Shown: positions 16,490 through 24,420 of the stretch, one piece after another
How the letters are laid out: each line of letters starts with the position of its first letter
Position numbering within the stretch: position 1 is the stretch's first letter
From: Methanobacterium sp. UBA279
Lineage (GTDB): Archaea; Methanobacteriota; Methanobacteria; Methanobacteriales; Methanobacteriaceae
Direction: 5' to 3'
Assembly: GCA_002502855.1 (NCBI GenBank)
Contig: DAQK01000008.1
Location: 1-48,000 of the forward strand
DNA length: 48,000 nt
The notes under the pieces: generated by a model
Seen by the model: only the letters and a program-made list of their open reading frames with translations
What the model was told of the DNA's origin: nothing
The model's database searches: none
Program-made: the position numbers and the translations under genes

Positions 16490-17725
16490 TTAAAATGGCA
16501 GTGCTGCGTATGTGCCGTGTAGGGTGTACGTGTTAAGGTTCCAGTTATTTATGGTTCCAAAACTGTTTCTACTACTTACGGCATCCGCGTAGTACCATTT
16601 TCCACTTACATACAACTGAGCCCATACATGTCCGAAGGTTCCACTGGAGAATGTACAAGTTCCGTGCTGGTATCTGGCAGGTATATTCGCTGCTCTGGCA
16701 AGTGCCACTACCAGGTGTGCCATATCACAGCAGTTAGCACTTCTGGAGCTGTAAGCACCCAGAGCGCCCTTCTGGGTGTTGTAGTAGAAGGAATAGGACA
16801 CATGGTCCCTCACCCAGTTGAAGATAGCCTGGGCCTTGGCATAGGTCGTTGTTTTACCCGAGGTTATGGATGCTGCCAGATTTTTGATGGTGGAACTGGT
16901 GGACTGGGCATTAGCTGTAGCTACCAGATACTTCTGCAAAGCGGGATCTGTAGTGGTATCTCCTGGAGTAGTACCGCCTGTCTGGCTGGTCCATGATTTC
17001 ACTGACACGTAGTTGGGTAACCTGCTGTTGTCACCGTAGAACGCCACCACTCTGGAAAACATGTACACCAATGATTCGTATCTGATGGTCCCTAGAGAAC
17101 TGTAAGCATAGTTAGGCGCGCGGCCATTGCTGTTCATGAAGTTCAGGATATTTCTGGCCAGTTTAAGATACTCAGATTTCAGAATATTTCCTGATTTAAC
17201 TGATTCTGTGGGTTTTGCAGGTCCTGAAATACTTTTTAACGTCAGTGAACCGCTTGAACCGTAGAGATTCAATGTTTCCTGGTTTACCAACTGCAGATAC
17301 TGGGGCATTGAAACTTGCCTACCGCCGATAGTTACGTAGTTAGGCAGACGGTCGTTCTTTTCAATGAAGTTTTTAACCCTTTCTGCCGCATCCTTAATCT
17401 GACTGTCACTAAAAGTCGAGGTACTTCCTGCACTGGCAGTGGTTTTCACTGTTGTGGAAGATCCTGCTGCTTTGGTGGAAGATCCTCCCGCTGCTTTTGT
17501 AGACGTTGTACTTGCTACCGTTCCTGCAGAGGTTGGTTCACCAGCCGCTATTTGTCCGCCATTTGTCTGTGCTATATTTTTATCCGTATTTTCGGTATGA
17601 TTTCCCGTAGCACTTTGGTCCGCCAACACTGTCTGGTTTCCTGGTTGGTCAGCCGCCGCTATAGTAGTCATACCAGAGGATAGTGTTAAAGTAAATAACA
17701 TCAACACTACCCATTTCTTTTTCAT
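16490..17725 (-). CDS. Secreted pseudomurein-binding transglutaminase-like protein (copy 2)
   Basis: The start chosen is ATG 17725 (MKKKWVVLMLFTLTLSSG), 11 bases after GGAGGCGG; an upstream in-frame start at 17791 would put the signal peptide 22 residues in. The mature protein has a long Ser/Thr/Ala linker with STKAAG repeats, then two pseudomurein-binding repeats (VKNFIEKNDRLPNYVTI; ILNFMNSNGRAPNYAYS). A transglutaminase-like domain very similar to copy 1 follows, with NCCD, GHVW and the Asp in the YADAV context in the same spacing. Both copies end in GTYA(E/A)LPF. The pair clearly arose by duplication; copy 2 has the longer linker. Likely role: cutting or remodelling pseudomurein peptide bridges outside the cell. 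It is single-gene transcribed, judging from its own promoter and terminator. Confidence 0.88.
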   Translation of the reverse strand: MKKKWVVLMLFTLTLSSGMTTIAAADQPGNQTVLADQSATGNHTENTDKNIAQTNGGQIAAGEPTSAGTVASTTSTKAAGGSSTKAAGSSTTVKTTASAGSTSTFSDSQIKDAAERVKNFIEKNDRLPNYVTIGGRQVSMPQYLQLVNQETLNLYGSSGSLTLKSISGPAKPTESVKSGNILKSEYLKLARNILNFMNSNGRAPNYAYSSLGTIRYESLVYMFSRVVAFYGDNSRLPNYVSVKSWTSQTGGTTPGDTTTDPALQKYLVATANAQSTSSTIKNLAASITSGKTTTYAKAQAIFNWVRDHVSYSFYYNTQKGALGAYSSRSANCCDMAHLVVALARAANIPARYQHGTCTFSSGTFGHVWAQLYVSGKWYYADAVSSRNSFGTINNWNLNTYTLHGTYAALPF

Positions 17726-17812
17726 ATAAATTATACCGCCTCCATGGTCCAAAAATGTTGATTTTCCAAATTTAATATTATTTTTGGACAATAATACCTA
17801 GAGAAATAGGAC

Positions 17813-17826
17813 CTTTATAAATATTT
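17813..17826 (-). promoter_or_regulatory. TATA-like box of pseudomurein-binding gene copy 2
   Basis: On the minus strand AATATTTATAAAG lies about 90 bases upstream of ATG 17725. The transcript would carry a leader of about 60 bases that includes GGACCATGGAGGCGG; copy 1 has the near-identical GGACTTTGGAGGCGG at the same place. From here to 18070 I see no gene. Confidence 0.45.
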
Positions 17827-18069
17827 CGGATTTTTTCCGAAAAAATAGCCTTTAGAGAACTCTTTTTTAAACATAAGACACGGTGAGATGGTTTTATAAT
17901 TTTCATCTACGAAGTATTGTCTCTCGTTTCCCCATTTATTAATTTAAACCCGATTTTATCTTTTTCCTGTATAAATCATAAATCAGGGAGGGAATATCCC
18001 TGAAAGAAACTCCTATCTTTCCTTGAAACTTGATATGCTATCATGTTTTTTGGAAATAGTTATATATAA

Positions 18070-18895
18070 AATTGATAGGGGAAAATTAGGTTTATTCAGG
18101 GGACTGGACTTTGATCGTCCTTCTAATTTTCAATAACGGGTTGATAGTAATAATTTCTTAAAAATAGTGTGTAATAAGCCGAATAAAGCGGTAAGTTACC
18201 AATAACTTTTGGTGACAAGGTACATGGACTTTGGGATGTATAATTCCGATAAATTGATACTACCTTCCACGTTCAATTATCTGCCAGTTAGATACTGTCT
18301 ATTGCCCGGAGCAGCTGTTCCGCCTGATCCTGACCAGTTTCAGGTGAATCGTATTCATAGGCCTCACACAGGATGGCCGGTGTTCCGTTCCTGATTAAAG
18401 GAATGGTAACGTATTGCGGGCTAGTTGCTATGGGAGGGATCGTAGGATCCTATGGCCGGGAGTTTATTCCTGAGTTCCTGGGCTATTCTGTTGGTACGAT
18501 CATCATTGTATGGCACGAATAAGAACCAGTTCACCGTATAATAATCATCCATGCCCTTGTTGGAGTGGATATCCATGACCAGCTGATAGTTATTTTCCAG
18601 TATGTCTGGAATCACGTATTTCTCGGCCATTAATTATCCGTGGATCCGGCCGGTCTCATAACCGGCGTTAACACCACCGGTCACGTTGACTTGGTAGATG
18701 TAGTAGCTGTATCTGAGTGTTTTATCCAGTTTCTTAATCGCCTTCACCGCATCTTCATGGGAAACATACTCTAATGGATACACACCTACGATGTAGGCCA
18801 CTTTAACATGAGAAGAGATAAGATTGGATAAGTGCTGCAGCCAGACATACTGCCAGAATTAGTAGGAGGAATTTAATGGGGAATTTGATCATCAA
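18070..18895. repeat. Segmental duplication, left copy
   Basis: This stretch is similar, with many substitutions and indels, to 20146-21111. The match includes noncoding DNA: both begin AAATTGATAG and share GTTTATTCAGGGGA and TTGATCGTCCTT. It continues through the 3' end and body of an anchored peptidase-like gene. This left copy has lost about 34 codons of the gene and other segments. The two copies are direct repeats flanking the VapBC module and the NeuB-like fragment. Confidence 0.75.
18288..18892 (-). pseudogene. Dead copy of the anchored zinc-peptidase-like gene
   Basis: The start ATG 18892 and hydrophobic anchor (FPIKFLLLILAVCLAAAL) are kept, but the frame stops after about 28 codons. 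The roughly 34-residue segment that follows in the intact copy is missing. Further on the homology resumes (VKVAYIVGVYPLEY) with the two putative metal-ligand histidines of the intact GVHPLEH changed to tyrosine. It then breaks again at a stop after GYETGRIHG, and a frame change near 18430 separates the C-terminal part, which ends at 18288. It has several independent lesions, so it is not a sequencing artefact. Confidence 0.75.
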
Positions 18896-18996
18896 CAGTG
18901 ATTTAATTGAATATACATTTAACTGTTTTTCATCTTGGAAATATTAATTTTATAGGTCGAAATTTACTTCTCTGGAACATTACAATAAAGTGGTGT

Positions 18997-19398
18997 TCAG
19001 TTTAACACTTCAACATCATCTTTAATTTTCAATTTTTTATCCAGTGTATAAAGTGGAATTTTTTTACTTCTAGCCGCATCCAAAAATAAAGCGTCATATA
19101 CGGTAATTTTTTCTTTAACTGCAATTTTAAAGGATGATTCAATTAACTCATCCATCTCTATAACTTCGCATGAAGTGTTTATGAATTCTATGCTTTTTTT
19201 TAATGCTTCTTTTATTATATCTTTATTTTCTTCAAAGAAGGTAACCCTTTTCCAAGCTACGTTTGCCACTTCTACAATGGCTAAATCTACTGTGAACAGG
19301 TCTTTGTCTTGAACTAATTGAACAGCTTTTTTTGATGCTTTTTCTTGGAAAAAAATAGCAGCTATAATGCTTGAATCTAATACACATTTATCGGGCAT
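18997..19398 (-). CDS. vapC: VapC-type PIN-domain toxin
   Basis: This 133-residue PIN-domain ribonuclease has the four acidic metal-binding positions recognisable: Asp7 (CVLDSS), Glu at AIVEVAN (about 43), Asp in TVYDALFLDAA (about 101) and Asp in YTLDKKL (about 119). VapC toxins cleave RNA, often tRNA or rRNA, when not bound by VapB. Its first codons overlap the end of the antitoxin gene by 11 bases, the usual translational coupling. It sits between the two copies of the segmental duplication. Confidence 0.88.
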   Translation of the reverse strand: MPDKCVLDSSIIAAIFFQEKASKKAVQLVQDKDLFTVDLAIVEVANVAWKRVTFFEENKDIIKEALKKSIEFINTSCEVIEMDELIESSFKIAVKEKITVYDALFLDAARSKKIPLYTLDKKLKIKDDVEVLN

Positions 19399-19615
19399 CT
19401 CTGTCCTCCCGAATTAATGCTGCAGATTCTATATCATTCTCCATAGCCTTTCTTATCTCCTTTGATTCTTTAAGAAGTCTTTTTTTATTTTTTTCCTTAA
19501 TCAATTCCAGGGTAACTTCCCTGATTTCTTCCTGCCAGTTCACATCTTCCATTTCGTCCATAATTTTACGAAATTTGGTTGGTATTCTAATACTATAAAC
19601 AGATTTTGTAGACAT
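19388..19615 (-). CDS. vapB: VapB-type antitoxin
   Basis: The likely start is the ATG at 19615 (MSTKSVYSIRIPTKF); an ATG-initiated frame extends five codons further to 19630. The 75-residue protein has an N-terminal beta-strand plus helix pattern of ribbon-helix-helix antitoxins (YSIRIPTKFRKIMDEM), then a charged helical region with EIREVTLELIKEKNKKR that would bind the toxin. It would neutralise VapC and repress its own promoter. The AT-rich stretch 19631-19818 upstream holds the promoter; I see no gene in it. Confidence 0.82.
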   Translation of the reverse strand: MSTKSVYSIRIPTKFRKIMDEMEDVNWQEEIREVTLELIKEKNKKRLLKESKEIRKAMENDIESAALIREDRDAR

Positions 19616-19818
19616 AATTATTGTATACAATTTTAGTTTATAAATATGTTTGGGCTTATTGTACCTGTTATTAAATAATTATAAATAAATATTATTTATA
19701 ATTAACTGATATTCCACAAACGTCTATTGATTAATAATTTACACATTAAATACAATTCTTACACATGTTAAAGCTGAAAAATTAATTAAAAAGGTAGAAA
19801 TAAAATTAGAACTGAAAA

Positions 19819-20124
19819 TTAATACCTCAAATGTTTAATCATGCCCAGCTTAGCGTTTTCGTAGTTGGTGGGGTAGTTTAAAACACAGTGGAGGAGGATC
19901 ACTTCATTATCACCTACATTTTCAATCTATTCCAGCGCCCGCCAGATCTCCGAGATACTGGAAGCCCCTGTAGATAGTAGTATTTGTTTCTCTTTTTCTG
20001 CTATGTATTCTAGGAATGGTTTATTGGTGATATTCGCCGACGCTATCTTATAGAAGGGTACCAATGGCTCCAGGAAATCCACGCTTTCCGTGTCGAAGGG
20101 TGTCGCAACTGGAGGTACCATCAC
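19819..20124 (-). pseudogene. Fragment of a NeuB/sialic acid synthase-family gene
   Basis: The minus strand encodes a central piece of the NeuB family (N-acetylneuraminate or related nonulosonate synthase): ATPFDTESVDFLEPL, FYKIASANITNKPFLEYI and ILLSTGASSISEIWRALE. An in-frame TAG (about 19928) then interrupts, followed by ILLHCVLNYPTNYENAKLG in the same frame. Full-length NeuB proteins are about 340 residues; only about 100 remain, with both ends missing and a stop inside. The left copy of the duplication block ends at 18.9 kb and the right begins at 20.15 kb, so this fragment lies inside the bracketed region. Confidence 0.75.
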
Positions 20125-20145
20125 GATTTTTTAAAACAACTATCC

Positions 20146-21111
20146 AAAAAATTGATAGTGAAAAATAGGGGTTTATTCAGGGGATTGGAGATTGATCGTC
20201 CTTTTTATCTTCAATAACGAGTTGCTACTGATAATTTCTCAAAAATAGTAAGGTAATAAGCTGAAGTACGGTATGTTACTAGTAACTTGGTGTTAAGGTA
20301 TATGAAAACTGGGCAGATACCTGAATATTAAGTTTTTGATGAATAGAGGTGGGAATTACCTTTTTAAAACCACCATCGCATTCGATTACCTGCTGCCGAG
20401 ACCAGTACTGTCTACTGCCCGGAGCAGCTGTTCCGCCTGATCCTGGCCAGTTTCCAGGGATTCGTACTCATATGCTTCATACAGGATAGCGGGTGTCCCA
20501 TTCCTTATTAAGGGAACGGTAACATATTCCGGGCTGGTTGCTATGGGGGGTTCATAATATCCTATGCCCGGGATCTTATCCCTCAGTTCCTGGGCTATTC
20601 TATTGGTACGATCATCGTTGTAGGGCACGAATAAGAACCAACTCACTGCATAATAGTCATCCCGACCCTTGTTGGAGTGGATGTCCACGGCCAGCTGATA
20701 GTTGTTCTCCAGTATATCAGGGACCACGTACCTTAGAGCCAGCAGCTGTCCGTTCATCCGGCCGGTCTCATAGCCAGCATTAACACCGCCGGTCACGTTG
20801 ACCTGGTAGATGTAGTAGCAGTACCTCAGTGACTTATCCAGTTTCTTGACTGCCTTCACCACATCCTCATGGGAGATGTGTTCTAAAGGATGCACCCCTA
20901 CGATATAGGCCACCTTGACCGGGGAAGAAGCGTTACCATAAGGGCCTTCCCTGGTTACGTTGCCATAGTCTGTGGTGGCCAGGACATCTGTGGTAACTTT
21001 GACCGTCTCATTGGTCTCAGGAGAGAATAAATAGGGATAGGTAAACACTGCCACCAGACACACCGCCAGAAAGAGTATGATATATTTAATGGGGAAGTTG
21101 AATTTGGTCAT
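20146..21111. repeat. Segmental duplication, right copy
   Basis: This is the intact partner of 18070-18895. The homologous noncoding part runs from 20146 to about 20385 and is followed by the complete peptidase-like gene. The left copy differs by many substitutions and deletions, so the duplication is old. Confidence 0.72.
20386..21111 (-). CDS. Membrane-anchored zinc-peptidase/deacylase-like protein
   Basis: This 241-residue protein has an N-terminal hydrophobic anchor (YIILFLAVCLVAVFTYPYLF) and an extracytoplasmic domain. GVHPLEH (about residues 72-78) resembles the Hx2E metal site of M14 carboxypeptidases and aspartoacylase-type deacylases. DIHSNKG (about 143-149) supplies a plausible third ligand and a late ILYEAYEYES a possible catalytic Glu. 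The overall family was not recognised with certainty. It may trim peptides or amide groups of the cell wall, consistent with the nearby wall-cleaving proteins, but that is inference. A mutated duplicate lies 1.5 kb away. The 301 bases beyond its start, up to 21412, contain no gene I can support. Confidence 0.65.
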   Translation of the reverse strand: MTKFNFPIKYIILFLAVCLVAVFTYPYLFSPETNETVKVTTDVLATTDYGNVTREGPYGNASSPVKVAYIVGVHPLEHISHEDVVKAVKKLDKSLRYCYYIYQVNVTGGVNAGYETGRMNGQLLALRYVVPDILENNYQLAVDIHSNKGRDDYYAVSWFLFVPYNDDRTNRIAQELRDKIPGIGYYEPPIATSPEYVTVPLIRNGTPAILYEAYEYESLETGQDQAEQLLRAVDSTGLGSR

Positions 21112-21412
21112 GGTCTGCCTTTATGTTCTAACTTTTAGTTAACATAATAAATATGGTAAAATTTGTGTAGTAAATTTGTACCGGGAGTCCTTTGTGTCTG
21201 TTCTTTCATTAGGTTTATCTTCATCCCTTAAAAATGGTCTTATTTTTAATTTCAAAAAAATTATGGATTTTTTTATTTAGGGTGATTTTAATCACTATTA
21301 GATGTATTATGGTGTGATTAGATGAAATAGATCAGAGTAATTTTGTAGATCCCTGAAGTAGCTGAATATAATTCATTCTCGAAGACTTGGTAAATACAGT
21401 TGTTGTGGCCAA

Positions 21413-21631
21413 ATGAACATCCAGAACCTCCTCTTGATATTCATACTGGTTATCGGTACGTTATTTTTTATCGGGTCAACCGTTCCCACCTATCCCATGG
21501 ACAATCCAGTAGAGAACCTGGAATCAATAATAAACGAAACAACACCAGTAAAAAACCCGGAAACAATAATAAACGAAACAACGAAAAACCAAATTACAGA
21601 AGAAAAGACTCCAGAAAACCAAATAATATGA
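21413..21631 (+). CDS. Small secreted or anchored Asn/Thr-rich protein
   Basis: This 72-residue frame has an N-terminal hydrophobic helix (LLLIFILVIGTLFFIG) followed by a hydrophilic tail with two imperfect repeats (ESIINETTPVKNP, ETIINETTKNQ). NxT sequons could be glycosylated. No convincing ribosome site is seen. Its 3' end coincides with the truncation point of a convergent HEPN gene, so it may be part of whatever replaced the HEPN 3' half. The family is not recognised. Confidence 0.45.
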   Translation: MNIQNLLLIFILVIGTLFFIGSTVPTYPMDNPVENLESIINETTPVKNPETIINETTKNQITEEKTPENQII

Positions 21632-21765
21632 TATATGGAATAATATGCTTCTCCAATAGAATCTGTAATTTGATTATTTTCCAGTAAAATATGGGCAGAT
21701 TTCAATTTATCCTCTGATCTATCCAAATGCTTTCTCAGTTCGATCAAATAGAACAACACCCTCAT
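21632..21765 (-). pseudogene. HEPN-domain protein, 3'-truncated
   Basis: The first 45 or so codons read as a HEPN domain start (ELRKHLDRSEDKLKSAHILL and IGEAYYSIYH). After this the frame runs antisense into the small exported-protein gene with no further HEPN similarity; the RxxxxH active-site region is missing. The frame overlaps the end of the upstream nucleotidyltransferase gene, the usual layout of MNT-HEPN toxin-antitoxin pairs. The toxin half is therefore dead while the partner remains open. Confidence 0.65.
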
Positions 21766-22063
21766 TTTTTACGTTGTTGATGAAGGAATAACCTTGTTTC
21801 ACCTGCCGGTTAAAACGTGATTGCTTCATATCCTGTGCAGATATGTATTTACCGTGTTGAAGCATTAGGGGAACAGTGACATCCACCAGTTCATCCAGAG
21901 TTACATCTCCCACAACCAGTATATCAATGTCGGAGTCCTCATTAGCTTCTCCCCGTGCCGTGGACCCGAATAAGATGATGGTATCCACTTTATCATCATA
22001 CCTCTTTAGGATCTCATCCCGAAACTCACGTGCTATGGCCCGGTACTTATCCTGGATATTCAT
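21719..22063 (-). CDS. MNT-domain nucleotidyltransferase (partner of a truncated HEPN)
   Basis: This 114-residue minimal nucleotidyltransferase has the signature GSTARGEANEDSDIDILVV (about residues 33-51), in which GS and the two Asp residues bind nucleotide and metal. Such MNT proteins act as antitoxins that AMPylate or otherwise inactivate the adjacent HEPN RNase. The HEPN partner downstream has lost its catalytic half, so this gene may be an orphan or may act on other HEPN proteins such as the one at 22.1-22.6 kb. Confidence 0.82.
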   Translation of the reverse strand: MNIQDKYRAIAREFRDEILKRYDDKVDTIILFGSTARGEANEDSDIDILVVGDVTLDELVDVTVPLMLQHGKYISAQDMKQSRFNRQVKQGYSFINNVKNEGVVLFDRTEKAFG

Positions 22064-22135
22064 AGTATCATCTATCTTCAGCTTTTTTAATAAAACTTTT
22101 CAGTAGTAATATTCCATCAAGAATCGTTATTGTGT

Positions 22136-22558
22136 TTATCTATTCAAATAATCAAGTATTTGTCTGATAAACTCTTTAAAATCATCAGTTTCCTTCTCCA
22201 TCAGTTGGAAAAGTCTTTCATTTTCTATGTTTATGTAACGGTGGACCAGCACATTCCTGAATTTGGCCATTTCCTGCATTTTCCGAGATAGTGTTCTATC
22301 CAGGATATCCTGCTCTCCCATAATCAAGAAGATATCCTTATAATCCATAGGCCTTCTGAAACCCTGGATGGAGATTATATGGTTACTGATATCTATACAG
22401 GCCTCTATTGATTCCAGTAAAGCCTGTTTAGCTGCCAGTTCATCACGGTAGTTGGACTTGAAGTGAGAATATCCTTCCGCTGTTATTTCCTGTATCTCGG
22501 CCAAATTTCTCTCTATAACATCAATCCTCAAATTGATGAGTTCTTTATCCAATTCCAT
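22136..22558 (-). CDS. hepT: HepT-like HEPN RNase toxin
   Basis: This is a DUF86/HepT-type protein of about 140 residues, with the start chosen at ATG 22558 (MELDKELINLRIDVIERNL) rather than the in-frame codon at 22588, which lies inside the upstream gene. It contains the RX4HXY motif RNVLVHRY; Arg and His form the RNase site and the Tyr is the known target of polyAMPylation by the MntA partner. The gene overlaps the end of the nucleotidyltransferase gene by 14 bases. Together they form a MntA/HepT toxin-antitoxin module. Confidence 0.85.
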   Translation of the reverse strand: MELDKELINLRIDVIERNLAEIQEITAEGYSHFKSNYRDELAAKQALLESIEACIDISNHIISIQGFRRPMDYKDIFLIMGEQDILDRTLSRKMQEMAKFRNVLVHRYINIENERLFQLMEKETDDFKEFIRQILDYLNR

Positions 22559-22946
22559 ATCTTTCCAACCTTTTCTTATCGTATTCATTGATTATTGGAA
22601 GAAAATCCAGATATTCATTGATATTTCTTACTTCAAAATTTATTCTCAATGGTTCATCCCTGGAGAAGAGTAGAATCCCCTCTTTTAAGACCTGGTTCGT
22701 GAAAATAGCCGGGGCACGATTTATAATGCGAACATCCACACTTCTATCCAGTGTCTGTTCCAGTTCCAGGGAAATATCGGCCTCCAGCAAGGGATCCTGC
22801 TTGGGATTTTCTAGAAAAACAGCTATATCCACATCACTATCCTCCCTCATAGTCCCCCGGGCGGCAGATCCGTAAAGATAGGCAAAGATCACTCTCTTAT
22901 CTTTTTCGAGTTTTTCTGTTACCTTACGAAGTAATTCCCTGTTCAT
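22545..22946 (-). CDS. mntA: MntA-like nucleotidyltransferase antitoxin
   Basis: This 133-residue protein carries the GSX10DXD motif of the family (YGSAARGTMREDSDVDIAVF, about residues 25-44). It has SVDVRIINRAPAIFTNQVL, typical of MntA-type proteins, where the third acidic residue lies in the DVR context. MntA inactivates HepT by transferring AMP groups to a Tyr near the HEPN active site. The gene starts at ATG 22946 and is immediately followed by hepT on the same strand. Confidence 0.87.
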   Translation of the reverse strand: MNRELLRKVTEKLEKDKRVIFAYLYGSAARGTMREDSDVDIAVFLENPKQDPLLEADISLELEQTLDRSVDVRIINRAPAIFTNQVLKEGILLFSRDEPLRINFEVRNINEYLDFLPIINEYDKKRLERYGIG

Positions 22947-23082
22947 TGTATAGCCACCTCTTAATTCTAATAATTTTTTTGAATTTACTCCTATTTTAAA
23001 CTATTTTTATAAGTAGAACTATTTTTAAAGATCCACAAACTTAGTACAACCTATATTCCCCCCGAAAAGTCAGGTAGATATT

Positions 23083-24267
23083 TTAAGGAGGATAATATCC
23101 GTCGTTTTCTTTACGATATTTTAGCCATGAACGTAGCATTATATCTTCGATGGCGTACTTTTTGTTTGTGTGAGAAAGGATACCTTTATTCTTTAACCGG
23201 TTTGTGTATTTAAGCAGGGTTTTATTAGAATAATTCACTTTAGATAGTAAATCATTCCAGCTTAATGCTTCAGTCTCGGTTAGGATCTCGATTATCTCCT
23301 TTTCATAATCAGAGAGAGTGGCCCATATGAACACCCACATTACGGCTATTTGATCTAACTTGCCGTAGAATGTTTCAATAACCATTTCACTATCGTATGT
23401 TCGTCCTTCGGACATCGTGTTACAGAAACTATTAATATAAGAGGGATATCCATTTGTACATTTGTAAAATCTCTTAAGGCCTTCTGGTGTGAATTTGATC
23501 TCAGAGATCATTTCCTTCAGATAATCATAGGTGTCTTTTTCATTGAAGGGCTCCACTGGAAACTGGATCATCCTGCCCCCAAATGCGCCCTGGGCACCGT
23601 TTATCTTCTCCACTATTTCGCTGGTCGCGGAGGTAGAGCCGGTGAATATATAGGTGACGTTGTCCTGATGTTGAGTATAACTTCTTATTAACCAGAAAAA
23701 GGCTTCTGGATTTTCAAATTCGCCGATGAGTTGAAATTCATCCAGGATAATTACAAATCCATCGATATTTTCCCGGTTATCATCCACCACTTTCTGGGGG
23801 AACTCCATAACCAGAGAGCTCAACTTTTCATAGTCATCATCTACCTGGGGTATGGGTATGCCTAAAAGATTACCAGCAGCCTTAAAATCATAATTTTTGG
23901 CGGATAACTTCTTTAACAGGCTGTCTTTAAGTTTATATATCTTCCTTAAGGGGTCTTTATTTTCCAAGGATCCTAACATTTCCTCAAAGAGCCCATGCAT
24001 AACCTTTTCTTCTGTGATTCTACCCTTCTGCATACCATGAATTTTAGATAGATCAACATAAGCGGAGAGAACATTCTCTGGAAGTTCCATCCTGAATTTC
24101 ATCAAAAGAAAGGATTTCCCAACACCCCTACGACCAGTGATCAGTATTTGATTGGCCACATTTTGTTTAAATCCACTTATGAAAGTGTTTAATTTTATTA
24201 ACTCTTTTTTACGGTTAAAAAAATATTTATCTAAATCTGAAGGTATTCCCAGTGGCAAGTTTGGCAA
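23083..24267 (-). CDS. Archaeal AAA-type ATPase with C-terminal winged helix
   Basis: This 394-residue protein belongs to the 'ATPase domain predominantly from Archaea' group within the STAND/MNS-like NTPases. Walker A is GRRGVGKS (residues 45-52) and Walker B FVIILDEF (171-178), followed by YIFTGSTSATSE, a sensor-like segment. The C-terminal 80 residues look like a winged helix (LSWNDLLSKVNYSNKTLLKY). Members often accompany toxin-antitoxin, defence or mobile genes, and their targets are mostly unknown. The promoter region 24268-24400 carries repeated and inverted GTACAC/GTGTA motifs that recur near the neighbouring BRO-like gene. Confidence 0.85.
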   Translation of the reverse strand: MPNLPLGIPSDLDKYFFNRKKELIKLNTFISGFKQNVANQILITGRRGVGKSFLLMKFRMELPENVLSAYVDLSKIHGMQKGRITEEKVMHGLFEEMLGSLENKDPLRKIYKLKDSLLKKLSAKNYDFKAAGNLLGIPIPQVDDDYEKLSSLVMEFPQKVVDDNRENIDGFVIILDEFQLIGEFENPEAFFWLIRSYTQHQDNVTYIFTGSTSATSEIVEKINGAQGAFGGRMIQFPVEPFNEKDTYDYLKEMISEIKFTPEGLKRFYKCTNGYPSYINSFCNTMSEGRTYDSEMVIETFYGKLDQIAVMWVFIWATLSDYEKEIIEILTETEALSWNDLLSKVNYSNKTLLKYTNRLKNKGILSHTNKKYAIEDIMLRSWLKYRKENDGYYPP

Positions 24268-24290
24268 TTATATACACCTAAAAAAATTTT

Positions 24291-24389
24291 TAGTACACCT
24301 GTTACTTTAGGTACACTTTTTATTTAAGTGTATATATTTACACTAGTTACTTTAGATTCACTAAATTTTTAAGTGTACCAATCTACACC
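24291..24389. promoter_or_regulatory. Promoter and repeated operator-like motifs of the AAA ATPase gene
   Basis: Two related direct repeats at 24293-24317 and 24338-24362 share the core GTTACTTTAG flanked by TACAC and (T/G)CACT-like ends. Between them lies the palindrome AGTGTA-TATATT-TACACT (24327-24344), whose centre is also the best TATA-like sequence for the minus-strand gene starting at 24267. A further GTGTACC element is at 24373-24379. Overlap of TATA box and palindrome suggests repression by a dimeric regulator. Confidence 0.5.
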
Positions 24390-24420
24390 AATTTACCGAC
24401 CAATTTTTTTGAACAAAGTT

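Noticed and set aside
17315..17683. A Cys/Ser-rich plus-strand frame opposite pseudomurein-binding gene copy 2
   Set aside because: It is antisense to the Ser/Thr-rich linker and binding repeats. The cysteines come from the reverse complement of Ala/Thr codons.
21188..21200. Another IS terminus (TGTGTCTGTTCTT resembles the end at 34530-34539)
   Set aside because: Only about eight bases match and no transposase sequence is adjacent.
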